From the NCBI GenBank assembly GCA_913020085.1, contig CAJVZW010000007.1, positions 1 to 53,823 of the forward strand: a stretch of DNA of 53,823 nucleotides, read 5' to 3'. The notes under the pieces were generated by a model. It worked only from the letters and a program-made list of their open reading frames with translations, did not search any database and was not told where the DNA came from. Both the position numbers and the translations under genes were made by a program. The stretch comes from an uncultured Pseudomonadota bacterium. Lineage in GTDB: Bacteria > Pseudomonadota > Gammaproteobacteria > Comchoanobacterales > Comchoanobacteraceae. Below are positions 44,751-53,823 of the stretch, piece by piece. Position 1 is the first letter of the stretch; the number at the start of each line of letters is the position of its first letter.

Positions 44751-47447
44751 ATGGAAAAAACATATCAACCGAAGAAAATTGAAGCAAAGTGGTCTACCCT
44801 TTGGGAGGATGCACATTATGGTAAACCCAGCGGTACTGGAGAGCCTTATTGTATAATGATACCTCCCCCAAATGTCACTGGTTCGCTTCACATGGGACAC
44901 GGATTTCAATATACCTTAATGGACATTCTAATAAGGTTTCATCGACTTCGTGGATATAATACCTTGTGGCAAGTTGGAACTGATCATGCCGGAATTGCGA
45001 CCCAGATGTTGGTTGAGAGAAATCTTGCGCTCAAAGGAATTGATCGAAAAGATATAGGGCGAGAAGCATTTCTAGAGAAAGCATGGGAATGGAAGAACCA
45101 GTCCGGAAATGCGATAACAACACAAATGAGACGCCTGGGCATCCTTGTTGATTGGGAGCGCGAATGCTTTACTATGGACGAGAAATTGTCTGACGCTGTT
45201 ACCGAAGCGTTTTGTCAGTTGTATAACGAGGGCCTAATTTACAAAGGTCAGCGGCTAGTCAACTGGGACACTCAGCTTAAGACTGCTGTTTCAGACCTTG
45301 AAATCAATACTCAAGAAGTTCAAGGGAAAATGTATTCTATTAAATACGTTATTGACGGAACAAATGATTCGATACGAGTTGCGACAACACGACCTGAGAC
45401 ATTGTTTGGGGATAGTGCTGTTGCCGTTCATCCTGAGGATGAACGCTTCAAGCATTTACTAGGAAAGATGGTTATTCTACCAATTTCTAATCGAAAAATA
45501 CCTATCATTGCAGATACATATGTTGACCCAGAGTTTGGTTCAGGCTGTGTGAAAATTACCCCAGCACATGATTTTAATGATTACGAGGTGGGTAAAAGGC
45601 ATCAACTTGAAATGATTAATATCATGAACAATGATGGGACCTTCAATCATTTAGTTCCTGAACAATATCAAAATTTAACCGTTAAAGAGGCACGTCAGCT
45701 TCTTATTGAGGAACTTGAGAGTAATGATCTACTCCTTAACGTTGACTCCCATACGATTCAAGCCCCTATTGGTGATCGTTCGGGTACTGTGCTTGAACCA
45801 CGGCTAACTAGTCAGTGGTTTGTAAGCACAGAACAACTCGCTAAAAAAGCGTTAGCATCGGGTAAAAACGGGGACATTAAGTTTCATCCGGATAATTGGA
45901 TTAACACATACAACCATTGGCTTGAGAATATCACAGACTGGTGTATCAGCAGACAATTATGGTGGGGACATAGGATACCTGCCTGGTATGATCCTGCTGG
46001 CAATATATACTGCGGTCATTCTGAGAAAGCAGTTCGTGAAAAGCATCAAATTGATCCAGAAACACCTCTAGAGCAAGATACTGATGTTTTGGACACTTGG
46101 TTTTCATCTGCACTGTGGCCATTCTCTACTTTGGGCTGGCCCGAGAAAACTGAGGCGCTAAAAACTTTTTACCCCACTTCAGTGATTGTCACCGGTTTTG
46201 ATATTATCTTTTTCTGGATTGCGCGCATGATCATGATGGGTGAGAAATTTATTAATGATGTTCCCTTTAAAGATATTTATATCACCGGTCTTATTAGAGA
46301 TTTTCGTGGTGAGAAAATGTCAAAAAGCAAAGGCAATGTGATCAACCCTATTGATGTGATCGATGGGATCAGTCTTGTAGATCTACTTGACAGTCGAACA
46401 AAAAATTTAATGCAGCCTGATCTAAAAAATAAAATAACACAACTGACCAAGAAAGAATTCCCTGAGGGTATTCCTGGATTTGGCACCGATGCTCTTAGAT
46501 TCACTTTTTGTGCACTAGCAAATACAGGACGGGATATAAAGTTTGATATCTCACGTCTTGAGGGATATAGAAACTTTTGTAATAAAATTTGGAACGGTGC
46601 TCGCTTTATTCAAATGCTCAAGCAAGATATCACCGCAACTAATCACAAAATAAAAATCCCAGCCACACAGTGGATACAATCACGCTTAGCTCACCTGAGT
46701 CAAGAATGTGATGAGGCGATTCAATCATATCGATTCGATGTGTTTGCTAAATCCCTTTACCATGGATTCTGGCATGACTTCTGTGATTGGTATCTAGAAC
46801 TTATCAAAGTGAGTTTTGAAAGTGGCACTGACGAAGAAAAACAGCAAATAATCTTTGACCTTGAAATGACCTTATCCCAATACCTATTTCATTTGCACCC
46901 TGTCATTCCATTTATTACAGAGGAAATATTTTCATCCATACATCCCGCTCAACAATCTATTCTTGATATGACATATCCAGCGTCTGAAGCAATCGACACC
47001 GCAACTACTCAATCGGTAGACCAACTATGTGAATGGATATCCCAAATACGGATGATACGCTCTGAACTAAGCATACCACCATCTGTATGGCTTGAGGTAA
47101 AGGGGTTAGATACATTGAGCCACCCTTTAAAATCTCATCTTGTTCATTTAACACGGCTCAAGGACTACACCAGTCATGATCAAGAGAAGTTAATTCAGAC
47201 TCAACTTGGGAACCACCCTTTAATGATCAATATTGCAAATAGTATTGATGTTGGGAAAGAGGTCAGTCGCCTTGAAAAACAATTAGCAAAACAAGTGGCA
47301 GAAAAAACGAAATTATCCGATAAGCTATCAAATCCCAACTACAGCAAGAAGGCCCCCGATCAGTTGATTGAGCGTGATAAAAAACGCATCAGTGATCTGG
47401 ATGAATTAATCAATAAAAACCGGTTTTATATAGAATCACTAAGCTAA
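44751..47447 (+). CDS. valS: Valyl-tRNA synthetase
   Basis: ValS charges tRNA-Val and edits mischarged threonine. The 898-residue product has PPPNVTGSLHMGH with HMGH at 47-50, the CP1 editing domain (TTRPETLFGDSAVAVHP), WCISRQLWWGHRIPAW, KMSKS at 522-526 and a C-terminal coiled coil (about 835-895) that binds tRNA. E. coli ValS has 951 residues, so this one is slightly compact but complete. It follows holC by 56 bases and may have its own promoter. Confidence 0.97.
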   Translation: MEKTYQPKKIEAKWSTLWEDAHYGKPSGTGEPYCIMIPPPNVTGSLHMGHGFQYTLMDILIRFHRLRGYNTLWQVGTDHAGIATQMLVERNLALKGIDRKDIGREAFLEKAWEWKNQSGNAITTQMRRLGILVDWERECFTMDEKLSDAVTEAFCQLYNEGLIYKGQRLVNWDTQLKTAVSDLEINTQEVQGKMYSIKYVIDGTNDSIRVATTRPETLFGDSAVAVHPEDERFKHLLGKMVILPISNRKIPIIADTYVDPEFGSGCVKITPAHDFNDYEVGKRHQLEMINIMNNDGTFNHLVPEQYQNLTVKEARQLLIEELESNDLLLNVDSHTIQAPIGDRSGTVLEPRLTSQWFVSTEQLAKKALASGKNGDIKFHPDNWINTYNHWLENITDWCISRQLWWGHRIPAWYDPAGNIYCGHSEKAVREKHQIDPETPLEQDTDVLDTWFSSALWPFSTLGWPEKTEALKTFYPTSVIVTGFDIIFFWIARMIMMGEKFINDVPFKDIYITGLIRDFRGEKMSKSKGNVINPIDVIDGISLVDLLDSRTKNLMQPDLKNKITQLTKKEFPEGIPGFGTDALRFTFCALANTGRDIKFDISRLEGYRNFCNKIWNGARFIQMLKQDITATNHKIKIPATQWIQSRLAHLSQECDEAIQSYRFDVFAKSLYHGFWHDFCDWYLELIKVSFESGTDEEKQQIIFDLEMTLSQYLFHLHPVIPFITEEIFSSIHPAQQSILDMTYPASEAIDTATTQSVDQLCEWISQIRMIRSELSIPPSVWLEVKGLDTLSHPLKSHLVHLTRLKDYTSHDQEKLIQTQLGNHPLMINIANSIDVGKEVSRLEKQLAKQVAEKTKLSDKLSNPNYSKKAPDQLIERDKKRISDLDELINKNRFYIESLS

Positions 47448-47463
47448 AAATGAGAAGTGGTAC

Positions 47464-47469
47464 TATAAT
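47464..47469 (+). promoter_or_regulatory. TATAAT box upstream of the 651-residue repeat protein
   Basis: A perfect -10 box in the context AGTGGTACTATAATT ends exactly 27 bases before the ATG at 47497. No good -35 match is found 16-18 bases upstream, and no Shine-Dalgarno precedes the start. The giant downstream gene has the same arrangement. Confidence 0.5.
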
Positions 47470-47496
47470 TTAAATGTAAATAATAAATGAAGTACC

Positions 47497-49452
47497 ATGA
47501 CAAAAGCAAAAGGAGATCTTCTAGTAGGGAAAACTGACATTCGTAACAGTATCGCGAATGCTCATGGAGAACACTTATCCAACGACAAAGCTCACGCCCA
47601 ACTAAAGCATACCCAAAACGAGAAGAATACAATCGTTGATGCACTTAATGATGAGCTGTTTATTGAGGATTTTGATTACATACATAAAGAATATTCTCAG
47701 CCACAAAATCAACATACTGATCAATCGGTACCAAAAGATATATCAATTTTTGACACTCTGTTTGAGGATCCTGGCTTTGACCATATTATTAAGCCCGACC
47801 CAATAATTGAACAACCTAGATCTGCAGTTGAGCCTGCAGTGGACCTCTCTCACTTTGTGGAGGATGAGTTGTCAACAGCATTGAAAACCATGCGCATATC
47901 TGAGGAGCTCAATACCGAGAAGTCTCAAGATATTGACCTCCCTTCCTATCAACATGAGATAGTTTTATCTTATGGCAGCCCCGATATAATGATCACTATT
48001 GATCTTCCCTTATCCTACAAAGAAGCATTATTTCTCCCTTTACAACAAGTCAAAGATACACAAACAGTTTGGCTGTATGAACAGAGTGATTTATTTTCAA
48101 TCATCTCAAGTAATTTCATCCCAATTGAAACAGACCTCAATATAATCAGCGTTCCCCTCACTGATAAATCCGTTCCTAAAAATAGTATTGCCCTCGCCCA
48201 TTTTAACTTCTCTCCCTCAGCGTTCATTGATCAAAATATGGAACCACTCTTACAGCCAGCTAAAAAAATAACAGCAACTGAGGTAATTGAGTCTGATAAT
48301 TTATTTTCCATGACAAGTGATTTCACTTCCATCGAGACTAATCTTGATATAATCAGCGTCCCTCTCACTGATAAACCCGTTCTTGAAAATAGTATTGCCC
48401 TCGCCCATTTTAACTTCTCTCCCTCAGCGCTCATTGATCAAAATATGGAACCGCTCTTACAGCCAGCTAAAAAAATAACAGCAACTGAGGTAATTGAGTC
48501 TGATAATTTATTTTCCATGACAAGTGATTTCACTTCCATAGAGACTAGTCTTGATATAATCAGCATCCCCCTCACTGATAAACCCGTTCCTGAAAATAGT
48601 ATTGCCCTCGCCCATTTTAACTTCTCTCCCTCAGCGTTCATTGATCAAAATATGGAACCACTCTTACAGCCAGCTAAAAAAATAACAGCAACTGAGGTAA
48701 TTGAGTCTGATAATTTATTTTCCATGACAAGTGATTTCACTCCCGTTGATACTAATCTTGATATAATCAGCGTCCCTCTCACTGATAAACCCGTTCCTGA
48801 AAATAAAATTGTGCTTACTGATTTTGACTCACCTCCCACTGGATTTATTAATAAATTGAAATTGCTAATTGACCATGAACAATTTGACTATTTATCCACC
48901 GCATATATCCAATCTAATTCACACTGGACTTTTTCAAATACAATATATAAAAGTGACTTTTTTACTCATTCTTTTAAAGAACAGTTGATAGAACTCAACC
49001 TTGTAGATGGTTTTATTTTCGATGCTCTAACTGCTCCTCAATCACTTGAATATTTCTTTTTAGAACCAGATGAAATCGCAACCGATCAATGTGGCGATGA
49101 GTTACCCTTATTACCCCAAGCGCAGGAATCTGCTTTTGTGAATGCGCTTGCTAACGAGATCAATCCCGATATTTTATTTTCTACTGACTTTGCGCCGATA
49201 AAACCCAGCAGTGATAAGATAGAGGTTGAATCTATTTTCTTGGACGAAATTGCATACGAATACCAGCTTAAAGCGGCATCTAACCCATTATTGATTGACA
49301 CAGGGATCATATCTATTCCATATAACTCTGTTTATCACATAGCATATAGCACTTATATCATTGATGGGTATAATCATTTACTTAATTTACATGACCTTTT
49401 GATTGGGGATTATCATACTAATCTTGAAGTACTCGACTTTATGGATAATTAG
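47497..49452 (+). CDS. Unrecognised 651-residue acidic protein with 69-residue tandem repeats
   Basis: I know no family for this protein. It has no signal peptide or membrane helix. Residues 1-196 are acidic and non-repetitive; residues about 197-437 hold roughly three and a half copies of a 69-residue unit containing DNLFSMTSDFT, LDIISVPLTDKPVPEN, IALAHFNFSPSAFIDQN and MEPLLQPAKKITATEVIES; the remainder (438-651) is again unique. The repeats are near-identical at DNA level, so they arose recently or are kept alike by recombination. The next gene shares its promoter layout and a similar N-terminal motif. A secreted or surface-associated host-interaction protein is a plausible guess only. Confidence 0.7.
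   Translation: MTKAKGDLLVGKTDIRNSIANAHGEHLSNDKAHAQLKHTQNEKNTIVDALNDELFIEDFDYIHKEYSQPQNQHTDQSVPKDISIFDTLFEDPGFDHIIKPDPIIEQPRSAVEPAVDLSHFVEDELSTALKTMRISEELNTEKSQDIDLPSYQHEIVLSYGSPDIMITIDLPLSYKEALFLPLQQVKDTQTVWLYEQSDLFSIISSNFIPIETDLNIISVPLTDKSVPKNSIALAHFNFSPSAFIDQNMEPLLQPAKKITATEVIESDNLFSMTSDFTSIETNLDIISVPLTDKPVLENSIALAHFNFSPSALIDQNMEPLLQPAKKITATEVIESDNLFSMTSDFTSIETSLDIISIPLTDKPVPENSIALAHFNFSPSAFIDQNMEPLLQPAKKITATEVIESDNLFSMTSDFTPVDTNLDIISVPLTDKPVPENKIVLTDFDSPPTGFINKLKLLIDHEQFDYLSTAYIQSNSHWTFSNTIYKSDFFTHSFKEQLIELNLVDGFIFDALTAPQSLEYFFLEPDEIATDQCGDELPLLPQAQESAFVNALANEINPDILFSTDFAPIKPSSDKIEVESIFLDEIAYEYQLKAASNPLLIDTGIISIPYNSVYHIAYSTYIIDGYNHLLNLHDLLIGDYHTNLEVLDFMDN
48085..48806 (+). repeat. 207-bp near-identical tandem repeat inside the 651-residue protein gene
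   Basis: The ATGGAACC segment recurs at 48238, 48445 and 48652, exactly 207 bases apart. A partial copy precedes (48085-48237), and the third full copy diverges after about 48806. Neighbouring copies differ at only a handful of positions. The period is a multiple of three, so copy-number change keeps the frame open. Confidence 0.95.
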
Positions 49453-49484
49453 CCATTTCTGGAGGTATATCCCTCATAAAGTGC

Positions 49485-49490
49485 TATAAT
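49485..49490 (+). promoter_or_regulatory. TATAAT box upstream of the giant repeat protein
   Basis: A perfect -10 box in the context AAGTGCTATAATTAAAGTAA ends exactly 27 bases before the ATG at 49518, the same distance as in the preceding gene. There is no clear -35 box and no Shine-Dalgarno. It lies in the 65-base gap after the 651-residue gene. Confidence 0.5.
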
Positions 49491-49517
49491 TAAAGTAAGA
49501 AAAAATATAAAAATAAT

Positions 49518-52500
49518 ATGTCTACACCTGATTCAATGAATAATGTTGGTAATACGCAAGGAGCGAGAAATGCTGCTGCAAATAGCGGGGATGTGGTGTA
49601 TAACGCACTGCTAGAAGAAATAGCTGACAATCCTGAACTACTTAACTTCTTTCAAAGTTTTGATAATGATCCAGACGTAAGTAATACTGGTTCGCTTGCA
49701 AATGCAAGTGATATCTATCAAGCAGTTGGAGCACATAGCAGTAATCCAGTTGCATCTAGCTCACAATCAAGTATTGCAAAAACAATTGTAAAGACACAAC
49801 AGCAACTTAGTAAATCAGAATTATCATCAGATGCAGCAAGAGCCCTTATTGATAAAATTATTATGGAAGTAGCTAAGGCTCGAGCCCCAGGTGAGGATCC
49901 GGGCGCAATACTCGCAAACTTAAAAAATTTCGTAACTGGTAAAATCTCTCTTGATGCGCTGTCATCTAGTGTGGGTATAGGCACTGCTAGTGACAATTTT
50001 GATGCCAAATTTGATTCCGTCTCAAGCGAGGGTGAGGATACCCCTGAAAAAACAACTCAAGAAGAAAAAAAAAGTAATGAAGAGGAGAGTGAATCAGAGG
50101 ATGAGCCCAGTCAAGAATTATCATCTGCTCAGTCTGCGCCTAGTCCACAAGATGGAAAGGAAGAAGCCGAGGAAGAAGTAAGTGATGATGCTCAAGAAGA
50201 AATCGTAGTCTTTGTTCAAGCACCAGTAGGCCCACAGCTGACATTGACACAGATTTATAACTTAGCAATAGAGCACTCCATAGGTTATCTTGGCCAATAC
50301 TACTATATGGAAGACACTATAGAATTAGAGCTCACAGGAGCATCATTCATGCTCGCGTCACAAGCTTCACTCTTAAGTGGTACAGATCAAATTTTTACTA
50401 CCCAATACCAATATGATCATCTTATCAGTGCTCTTGAGGCAATGCACGGTCCTGCAACTTACTCATTTATTCAATCTTTACCCTCCAAAGCAAAAGAAAA
50501 GCTTGAAGAGCTATTTGAAAGGAGCACAACTGCTAACGTTGATACTCAAAAGGCACTAAGTACGTATAATCCAGGAGACAGCGCTAATTTCAAAGCAGCC
50601 ATACTGGAGACTTTCATTGCAGCTGAATTATTAAGTCCTAATCGCAATGGGGATGGCTCTATAAATACTACTACAACGGGAGAAAAAACAACGTCAGATA
50701 TCACAACTGGTGATCTTAAACTTTTCTTAAACGATCTAGCAATTAATTATCCTGCGTTTTTTTGGGGATTATTGCTTAAAGATAATGGAGATAACCAGTT
50801 TACAAACAGTGACCCTTTCTACGACACTGCTTTAGGACTTTTTCCTCAATTTAGCGAGGGAGATATTATAGGGATTGTAAATAATTTAAAAACCTCTTTG
50901 TTCGATGGTCATGATACTTATAACAGTGAAAAAAGTTTTTTTTTCACTATTGACGCATCAACCCTACTCACCTCCAAGTTGCAGTCCATTTTTGATAACA
51001 TTACAAATCCACTCTTATCTACAAATAATGATATTCAGACTGCTATTGATTATATTGGTGATCGCAATTTTGATAACTTTCTCAGACAATCTGTGACAGA
51101 TGTCCATGATGCCGCACTTGATATTCATATGAGTAAACTTGGAAAATACTTATTTGCGGTTGACCCCACTCAAGTCAATGACTCTTCTAGAAAAGATACT
51201 TGGGCAGAAATAGGTGCTTATTTTGATACAGTACCCGAAGATGCTACACAAGAATTATACCAACATTTTGAACAAGCTGCATTTTTTAGCACTATGGATA
51301 GTACAAGCTTAACCTACCATGATTATATCTATAATCAGATCAATACAAATGGTCTATCAAAAAATGCTTTCACCGTCGCATCAGACTACGTTGTTACAAC
51401 TACCAGCGGTAATGCGACTGTTGATAATAAAGATGGCTATGATAATGTCTATCATACTATTTCAAATCCATTGGGTGGCATCACTTACGCTGAAGGGGTT
51501 AATTTCATCAACAGTATCTGGGGAGCGTCAGATACAAGTAGGCAAGAATTTCTATTGACCTTGTTTTTGTCCGAAGAGCCCTCATTATTAGAAATTTATA
51601 CTAGTATACAAAATGCTGCAGGGCTCTCCTCAAGCAAAAGTGTTGAGGATGACTTACTACAATCGCTCACACCAAGTGACTATTTTATACACCAAGCTCT
51701 TCTTCAAACCGGTTCCGAAGTACTTGGTCTTCCAGGAAACCAAGGGTACTTAACAGTAAGTGATTTAGGTTCATATTTCACAAACGAAACACAAACAGAT
51801 ACTTACATTAATCAATTTATTGATCGATTGGAGGATAAATTCCATGATCAAATTAAACATACAGCAAAAAGTGAAGTTGAAATAATCACTGGCACACACA
51901 ATATATTTACTGACATGCGCTCATTGTTAACAAAAGCCAATCCAACTGCAACAAGTGACCTAGCCTATAATCATGCATCAGATGTAGCTATACAGAAGAA
52001 TCTAGATATTTTCGGTGGTAAATTATTTAAGCAAGATGAGCTTGAGGAAGCTGCTGAGAGCCTTGGCACAGATCAGTTTTCAACTGGTAAAAATACCTAC
52101 CAAAACCTTGTTAATATTCTTAACAGCGCTGATGCAGCAACCACAACTGCATTTATCGACTTGTTGCCCGCATCAACGACTCGTGCCAACTTGAGTTACT
52201 ACTTTACCAACACCGACTCAAATAACAGAAATATTCTTGAAGCATACAGCGCAGATGCCCTGTCATCTATGAGCACATATAATTCAGGTGTGTTCTCTGA
52301 CAATTTAATCAATCTTTTTCAGGCAACAGGTCTAATCGACTCATCGCTCAGTAATCCTGCTGCGCTGGAGAAAACATTTGGGGATATCAGCCGGCAGGAT
52401 GTAATTGAAATCATAGAGTCTCTAATCAGCTCCTCACCGCATGAGTATTTGTGGACAAACTTACGAGGCGATACGGCTTCTGATGTAACATTTGATAGTG

Positions 52501-53823
52501 ATAATCCAAATTATAATTTAATCAACGCTAAAATAGGTGCCAGTATAGGTGGATCTCTCAATTTCACCCAGTTAGCTGATATGGCTGTTTATCAACCTGC
52601 AATTTTTGATAAGTACTTTAATGATGAGAGTTTCTCTAACACGATATCCACTAATCTAGATACTTTAAGCACCTCTTCTACAACAAGTTTAGATAATTAT
52701 TTCGTTACTCGAACAGACCTAAATGACTACCTCAGTGAATATACAGATTTTATTGAATCATCAGGAACCTTCGCAGCCACTGATCATAGTTCTAGCAATA
52801 GTCTATTTATGAAGCTGATTGATCCGGTGGTGACAGACTCCTATGCTGCATCTATCGAGCAATTCTTACCACGCCTCAACTCATATTTATTTTCACCTGA
52901 TCCAAAATTAAATAATGAATCCAATGTTATTGATAGCGATGGTGAGTTGGCCAACCGCCTTGAAGATACTGCTAATAGCTTGACACGAGAACAACAACAT
53001 TACGAAAATGATTTGCTGCTGGATATGCGTGTTTTTTCTGAAACAAGTAGCATCCTAACAAACCACCCAGATGGCACAACAACTGCTATTTTCTCTGACG
53101 GCGATGCCTACTATGATCGACTACAATTAGTTTCTGATCCATCATCATTAAATTCCTTATTTACATCAGGCTTTGCAACAGATACCTCTGCAAATGCGTT
53201 TAAAACCTTTAGTGATTATATCGATTCATCAAACACTGGGTTTGATAATTCATCTAACGTTGTTTTTGGTGGCATCAACTACTTTGAAGGCCTTGAATTT
53301 ATTAACTCTATATGGAATAACGCCGATGGGTATGGAAAACAATCATTACTCCTTATCCTTTATTATTCTGATACTGCCGATTTATCGTCATTAAGTTCGA
53401 GTTACCCACAAGCTAGCTCAATGGATTCAATTTTCACTCAAATTGCAACAGCAGCTGGAATGAATACAAGCGCAGAAATTACAAAACTTACAACATATGA
53501 TGCATCAGCTTATCTTACTCACCTGCAGAGTAAAAATGCGGAATCACCAGCAACAGGTTATCTCACAATTTCTAATCTTGATGCATACTTTGATTCTGAG
53601 GCAAAAACAGATGCTTTTATATCGCTATTTATTGATTATTTGCAAGAAAAATTTGGATATTTAATTGATTCTACATCCACATCAAGCACACTCATCGATA
53701 ACTTACATAATGCGGTAACTAAGACTAACCCTCAACTCTCAGAATATTACGCTGCTGGTCTTGATTCGACCATGGGACAACTGGGTAAATACTATTATAT
53801 TGCTGATATTGTTGAAAAAACTG
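49518..53823 (+). CDS. Giant repetitive protein, at least 1435 residues (3' end beyond the window)
   Basis: The frame from the ATG at 49518 stays open to the window end. There is no signal peptide. After an N-terminal helical region (1-170) comes an acidic low-complexity linker (about 171-238, runs of E, S, D and K), then a repetitive region of roughly 290-residue units. A motif of the form K-L-G-K-Y-x-F recurs at about residues 258 (LGQYYY), 541 (LGKYLF), 832 (FGGKLF), 1120 (LNSYLF) and 1422 (LGKYYY). A second segment, GGITYAEGVNFINSIWG at 653, returns as GGINYFEGLEFINSIWN at 1251, and GYLTVSDLGSYF later matches GYLTISNLDAYF. Acidic loops such as NRNGDGSI recall EF-hands but are too irregular to claim. 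I recognise no known family; a secreted effector or adhesin is possible. Confidence 0.75.
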   Translation, partial: MSTPDSMNNVGNTQGARNAAANSGDVVYNALLEEIADNPELLNFFQSFDNDPDVSNTGSLANASDIYQAVGAHSSNPVASSSQSSIAKTIVKTQQQLSKSELSSDAARALIDKIIMEVAKARAPGEDPGAILANLKNFVTGKISLDALSSSVGIGTASDNFDAKFDSVSSEGEDTPEKTTQEEKKSNEEESESEDEPSQELSSAQSAPSPQDGKEEAEEEVSDDAQEEIVVFVQAPVGPQLTLTQIYNLAIEHSIGYLGQYYYMEDTIELELTGASFMLASQASLLSGTDQIFTTQYQYDHLISALEAMHGPATYSFIQSLPSKAKEKLEELFERSTTANVDTQKALSTYNPGDSANFKAAILETFIAAELLSPNRNGDGSINTTTTGEKTTSDITTGDLKLFLNDLAINYPAFFWGLLLKDNGDNQFTNSDPFYDTALGLFPQFSEGDIIGIVNNLKTSLFDGHDTYNSEKSFFFTIDASTLLTSKLQSIFDNITNPLLSTNNDIQTAIDYIGDRNFDNFLRQSVTDVHDAALDIHMSKLGKYLFAVDPTQVNDSSRKDTWAEIGAYFDTVPEDATQELYQHFEQAAFFSTMDSTSLTYHDYIYNQINTNGLSKNAFTVASDYVVTTTSGNATVDNKDGYDNVYHTISNPLGGITYAEGVNFINSIWGASDTSRQEFLLTLFLSEEPSLLEIYTSIQNAAGLSSSKSVEDDLLQSLTPSDYFIHQALLQTGSEVLGLPGNQGYLTVSDLGSYFTNETQTDTYINQFIDRLEDKFHDQIKHTAKSEVEIITGTHNIFTDMRSLLTKANPTATSDLAYNHASDVAIQKNLDIFGGKLFKQDELEEAAESLGTDQFSTGKNTYQNLVNILNSADAATTTAFIDLLPASTTRANLSYYFTNTDSNNRNILEAYSADALSSMSTYNSGVFSDNLINLFQATGLIDSSLSNPAALEKTFGDISRQDVIEIIESLISSSPHEYLWTNLRGDTASDVTFDSDNPNYNLINAKIGASIGGSLNFTQLADMAVYQPAIFDKYFNDESFSNTISTNLDTLSTSSTTSLDNYFVTRTDLNDYLSEYTDFIESSGTFAATDHSSSNSLFMKLIDPVVTDSYAASIEQFLPRLNSYLFSPDPKLNNESNVIDSDGELANRLEDTANSLTREQQHYENDLLLDMRVFSETSSILTNHPDGTTTAIFSDGDAYYDRLQLVSDPSSLNSLFTSGFATDTSANAFKTFSDYIDSSNTGFDNSSNVVFGGINYFEGLEFINSIWNNADGYGKQSLLLILYYSDTADLSSLSSSYPQASSMDSIFTQIATAAGMNTSAEITKLTTYDASAYLTHLQSKNAESPATGYLTISNLDAYFDSEAKTDAFISLFIDYLQEKFGYLIDSTSTSSTLIDNLHNAVTKTNPQLSEYYAAGLDSTMGQLGKYYYIADIVEKT

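Noticed and set aside
48015-48839. Four similar minus-strand ORFs spaced 207 bases apart, looking like a tandem gene family
   Set aside because: They lie entirely opposite the plus-strand 69-residue repeats; their likeness is a by-product of the DNA repeat, and the plus frame is long, continuous and has a promoter.
49990-50181. A short lysine-rich plus-strand ORF (KKQLKKKKKVMKRR) resembling a nucleic-acid-binding peptide
   Set aside because: It is the shifted frame of the acidic, GAA/AAA-rich linker of the giant protein.
50640-50800. EF-hand calcium-binding loops in the giant protein (NRNGDGSI, DNGDNQFT)
   Set aside because: The 12-residue loop pattern is incomplete and not repeated with the 290-residue units.

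Overview
The window looks like a compact chromosome segment of a gammaproteobacterium, AT-rich by eye (GC roughly 40%), probably host-associated and possibly related to the Legionellales. Several gene neighbourhoods match those I know from Gammaproteobacteria: bamD/rluD, ypjD-corB beside ffh-rpsP-rimM-trmD-rplS, lptFG beside holC-valS, and a long dcw cluster. Hints of host association are the tight packing with many overlapping genes, several import systems, PPi-dependent phosphofructokinase, a small membrane protein resembling Dot/Icm type IVB components IcmD/IcmC, and very large unrecognised proteins. The taxonomic placement is an inference from gene content; no rRNA is present.

Layout. 1-7.0 kb: the 5' part of bamD, rluD, an outer-membrane barrel protein, an HtrA protease, a UMF1-family transporter, and hemB and gltX. 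7.2-9.5 kb: three unrecognised genes. 9.6-23.8 kb: the dcw cell-wall and division cluster on the minus strand (mraZ-rsmH-ftsL-ftsI-murE-murF-mraY-murD-ftsW-murG, then an opposite-strand ORF, then murC-murB-ddl). It has a clear promoter and a GTGG-repeat MraZ-type operator at its head, and no ftsQ, ftsA or ftsZ after ddl. 24.0-28.4 kb: two large overlapping genes whose products each end in a two-helix membrane hairpin. 28.4-31.2 kb (minus): ypjD-like, CNNM/CorC, IcmD-like and adk, all overlapping. 31.3-39.8 kb (plus): ffh, the ribosomal rpsP-rimM-trmD-rplS group, then pnuC, pfp and a three-domain LplT-acyltransferase-acyl-ACP synthetase. 39.8-44.2 kb (minus): lptF, lptG, an MFS transporter and an aromatic amino-acid permease. 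44.3-47.4 kb: holC and valS. 47.5-53.8 kb: a 651-residue protein with a near-identical 207-bp tandem repeat, then a giant ORF (at least 1435 codons) built of about 290-residue repeats and running off the window.

How it fits together. The dcw genes supply nearly the whole cytoplasmic peptidoglycan pathway (MurB to MurF, MraY, MurG, Ddl) plus septal synthesis (FtsW, FtsI, FtsL), of the meso-diaminopimelate type judging from the MurE DNPR motif. LptF/G and BamD imply a normal lipopolysaccharide-bearing outer membrane. PnuC, the aromatic amino-acid permease, the MFS carriers and the lysophospholipid salvage fusion point to uptake of host-derived compounds. The most novel material is the unrecognised large proteins (23995-28448 and 47497 to the end) and the IcmD-like protein, which together suggest, without proving, a protein-secretion and host-interaction programme.

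No non-coding stretch exceeds about 240 bases. The longest are 23759-23994 (dcw promoter/operator and upstream region) and 6992-7211 (AT-rich, one hairpin). I saw no tRNA, rRNA, CRISPR array or insertion sequence.
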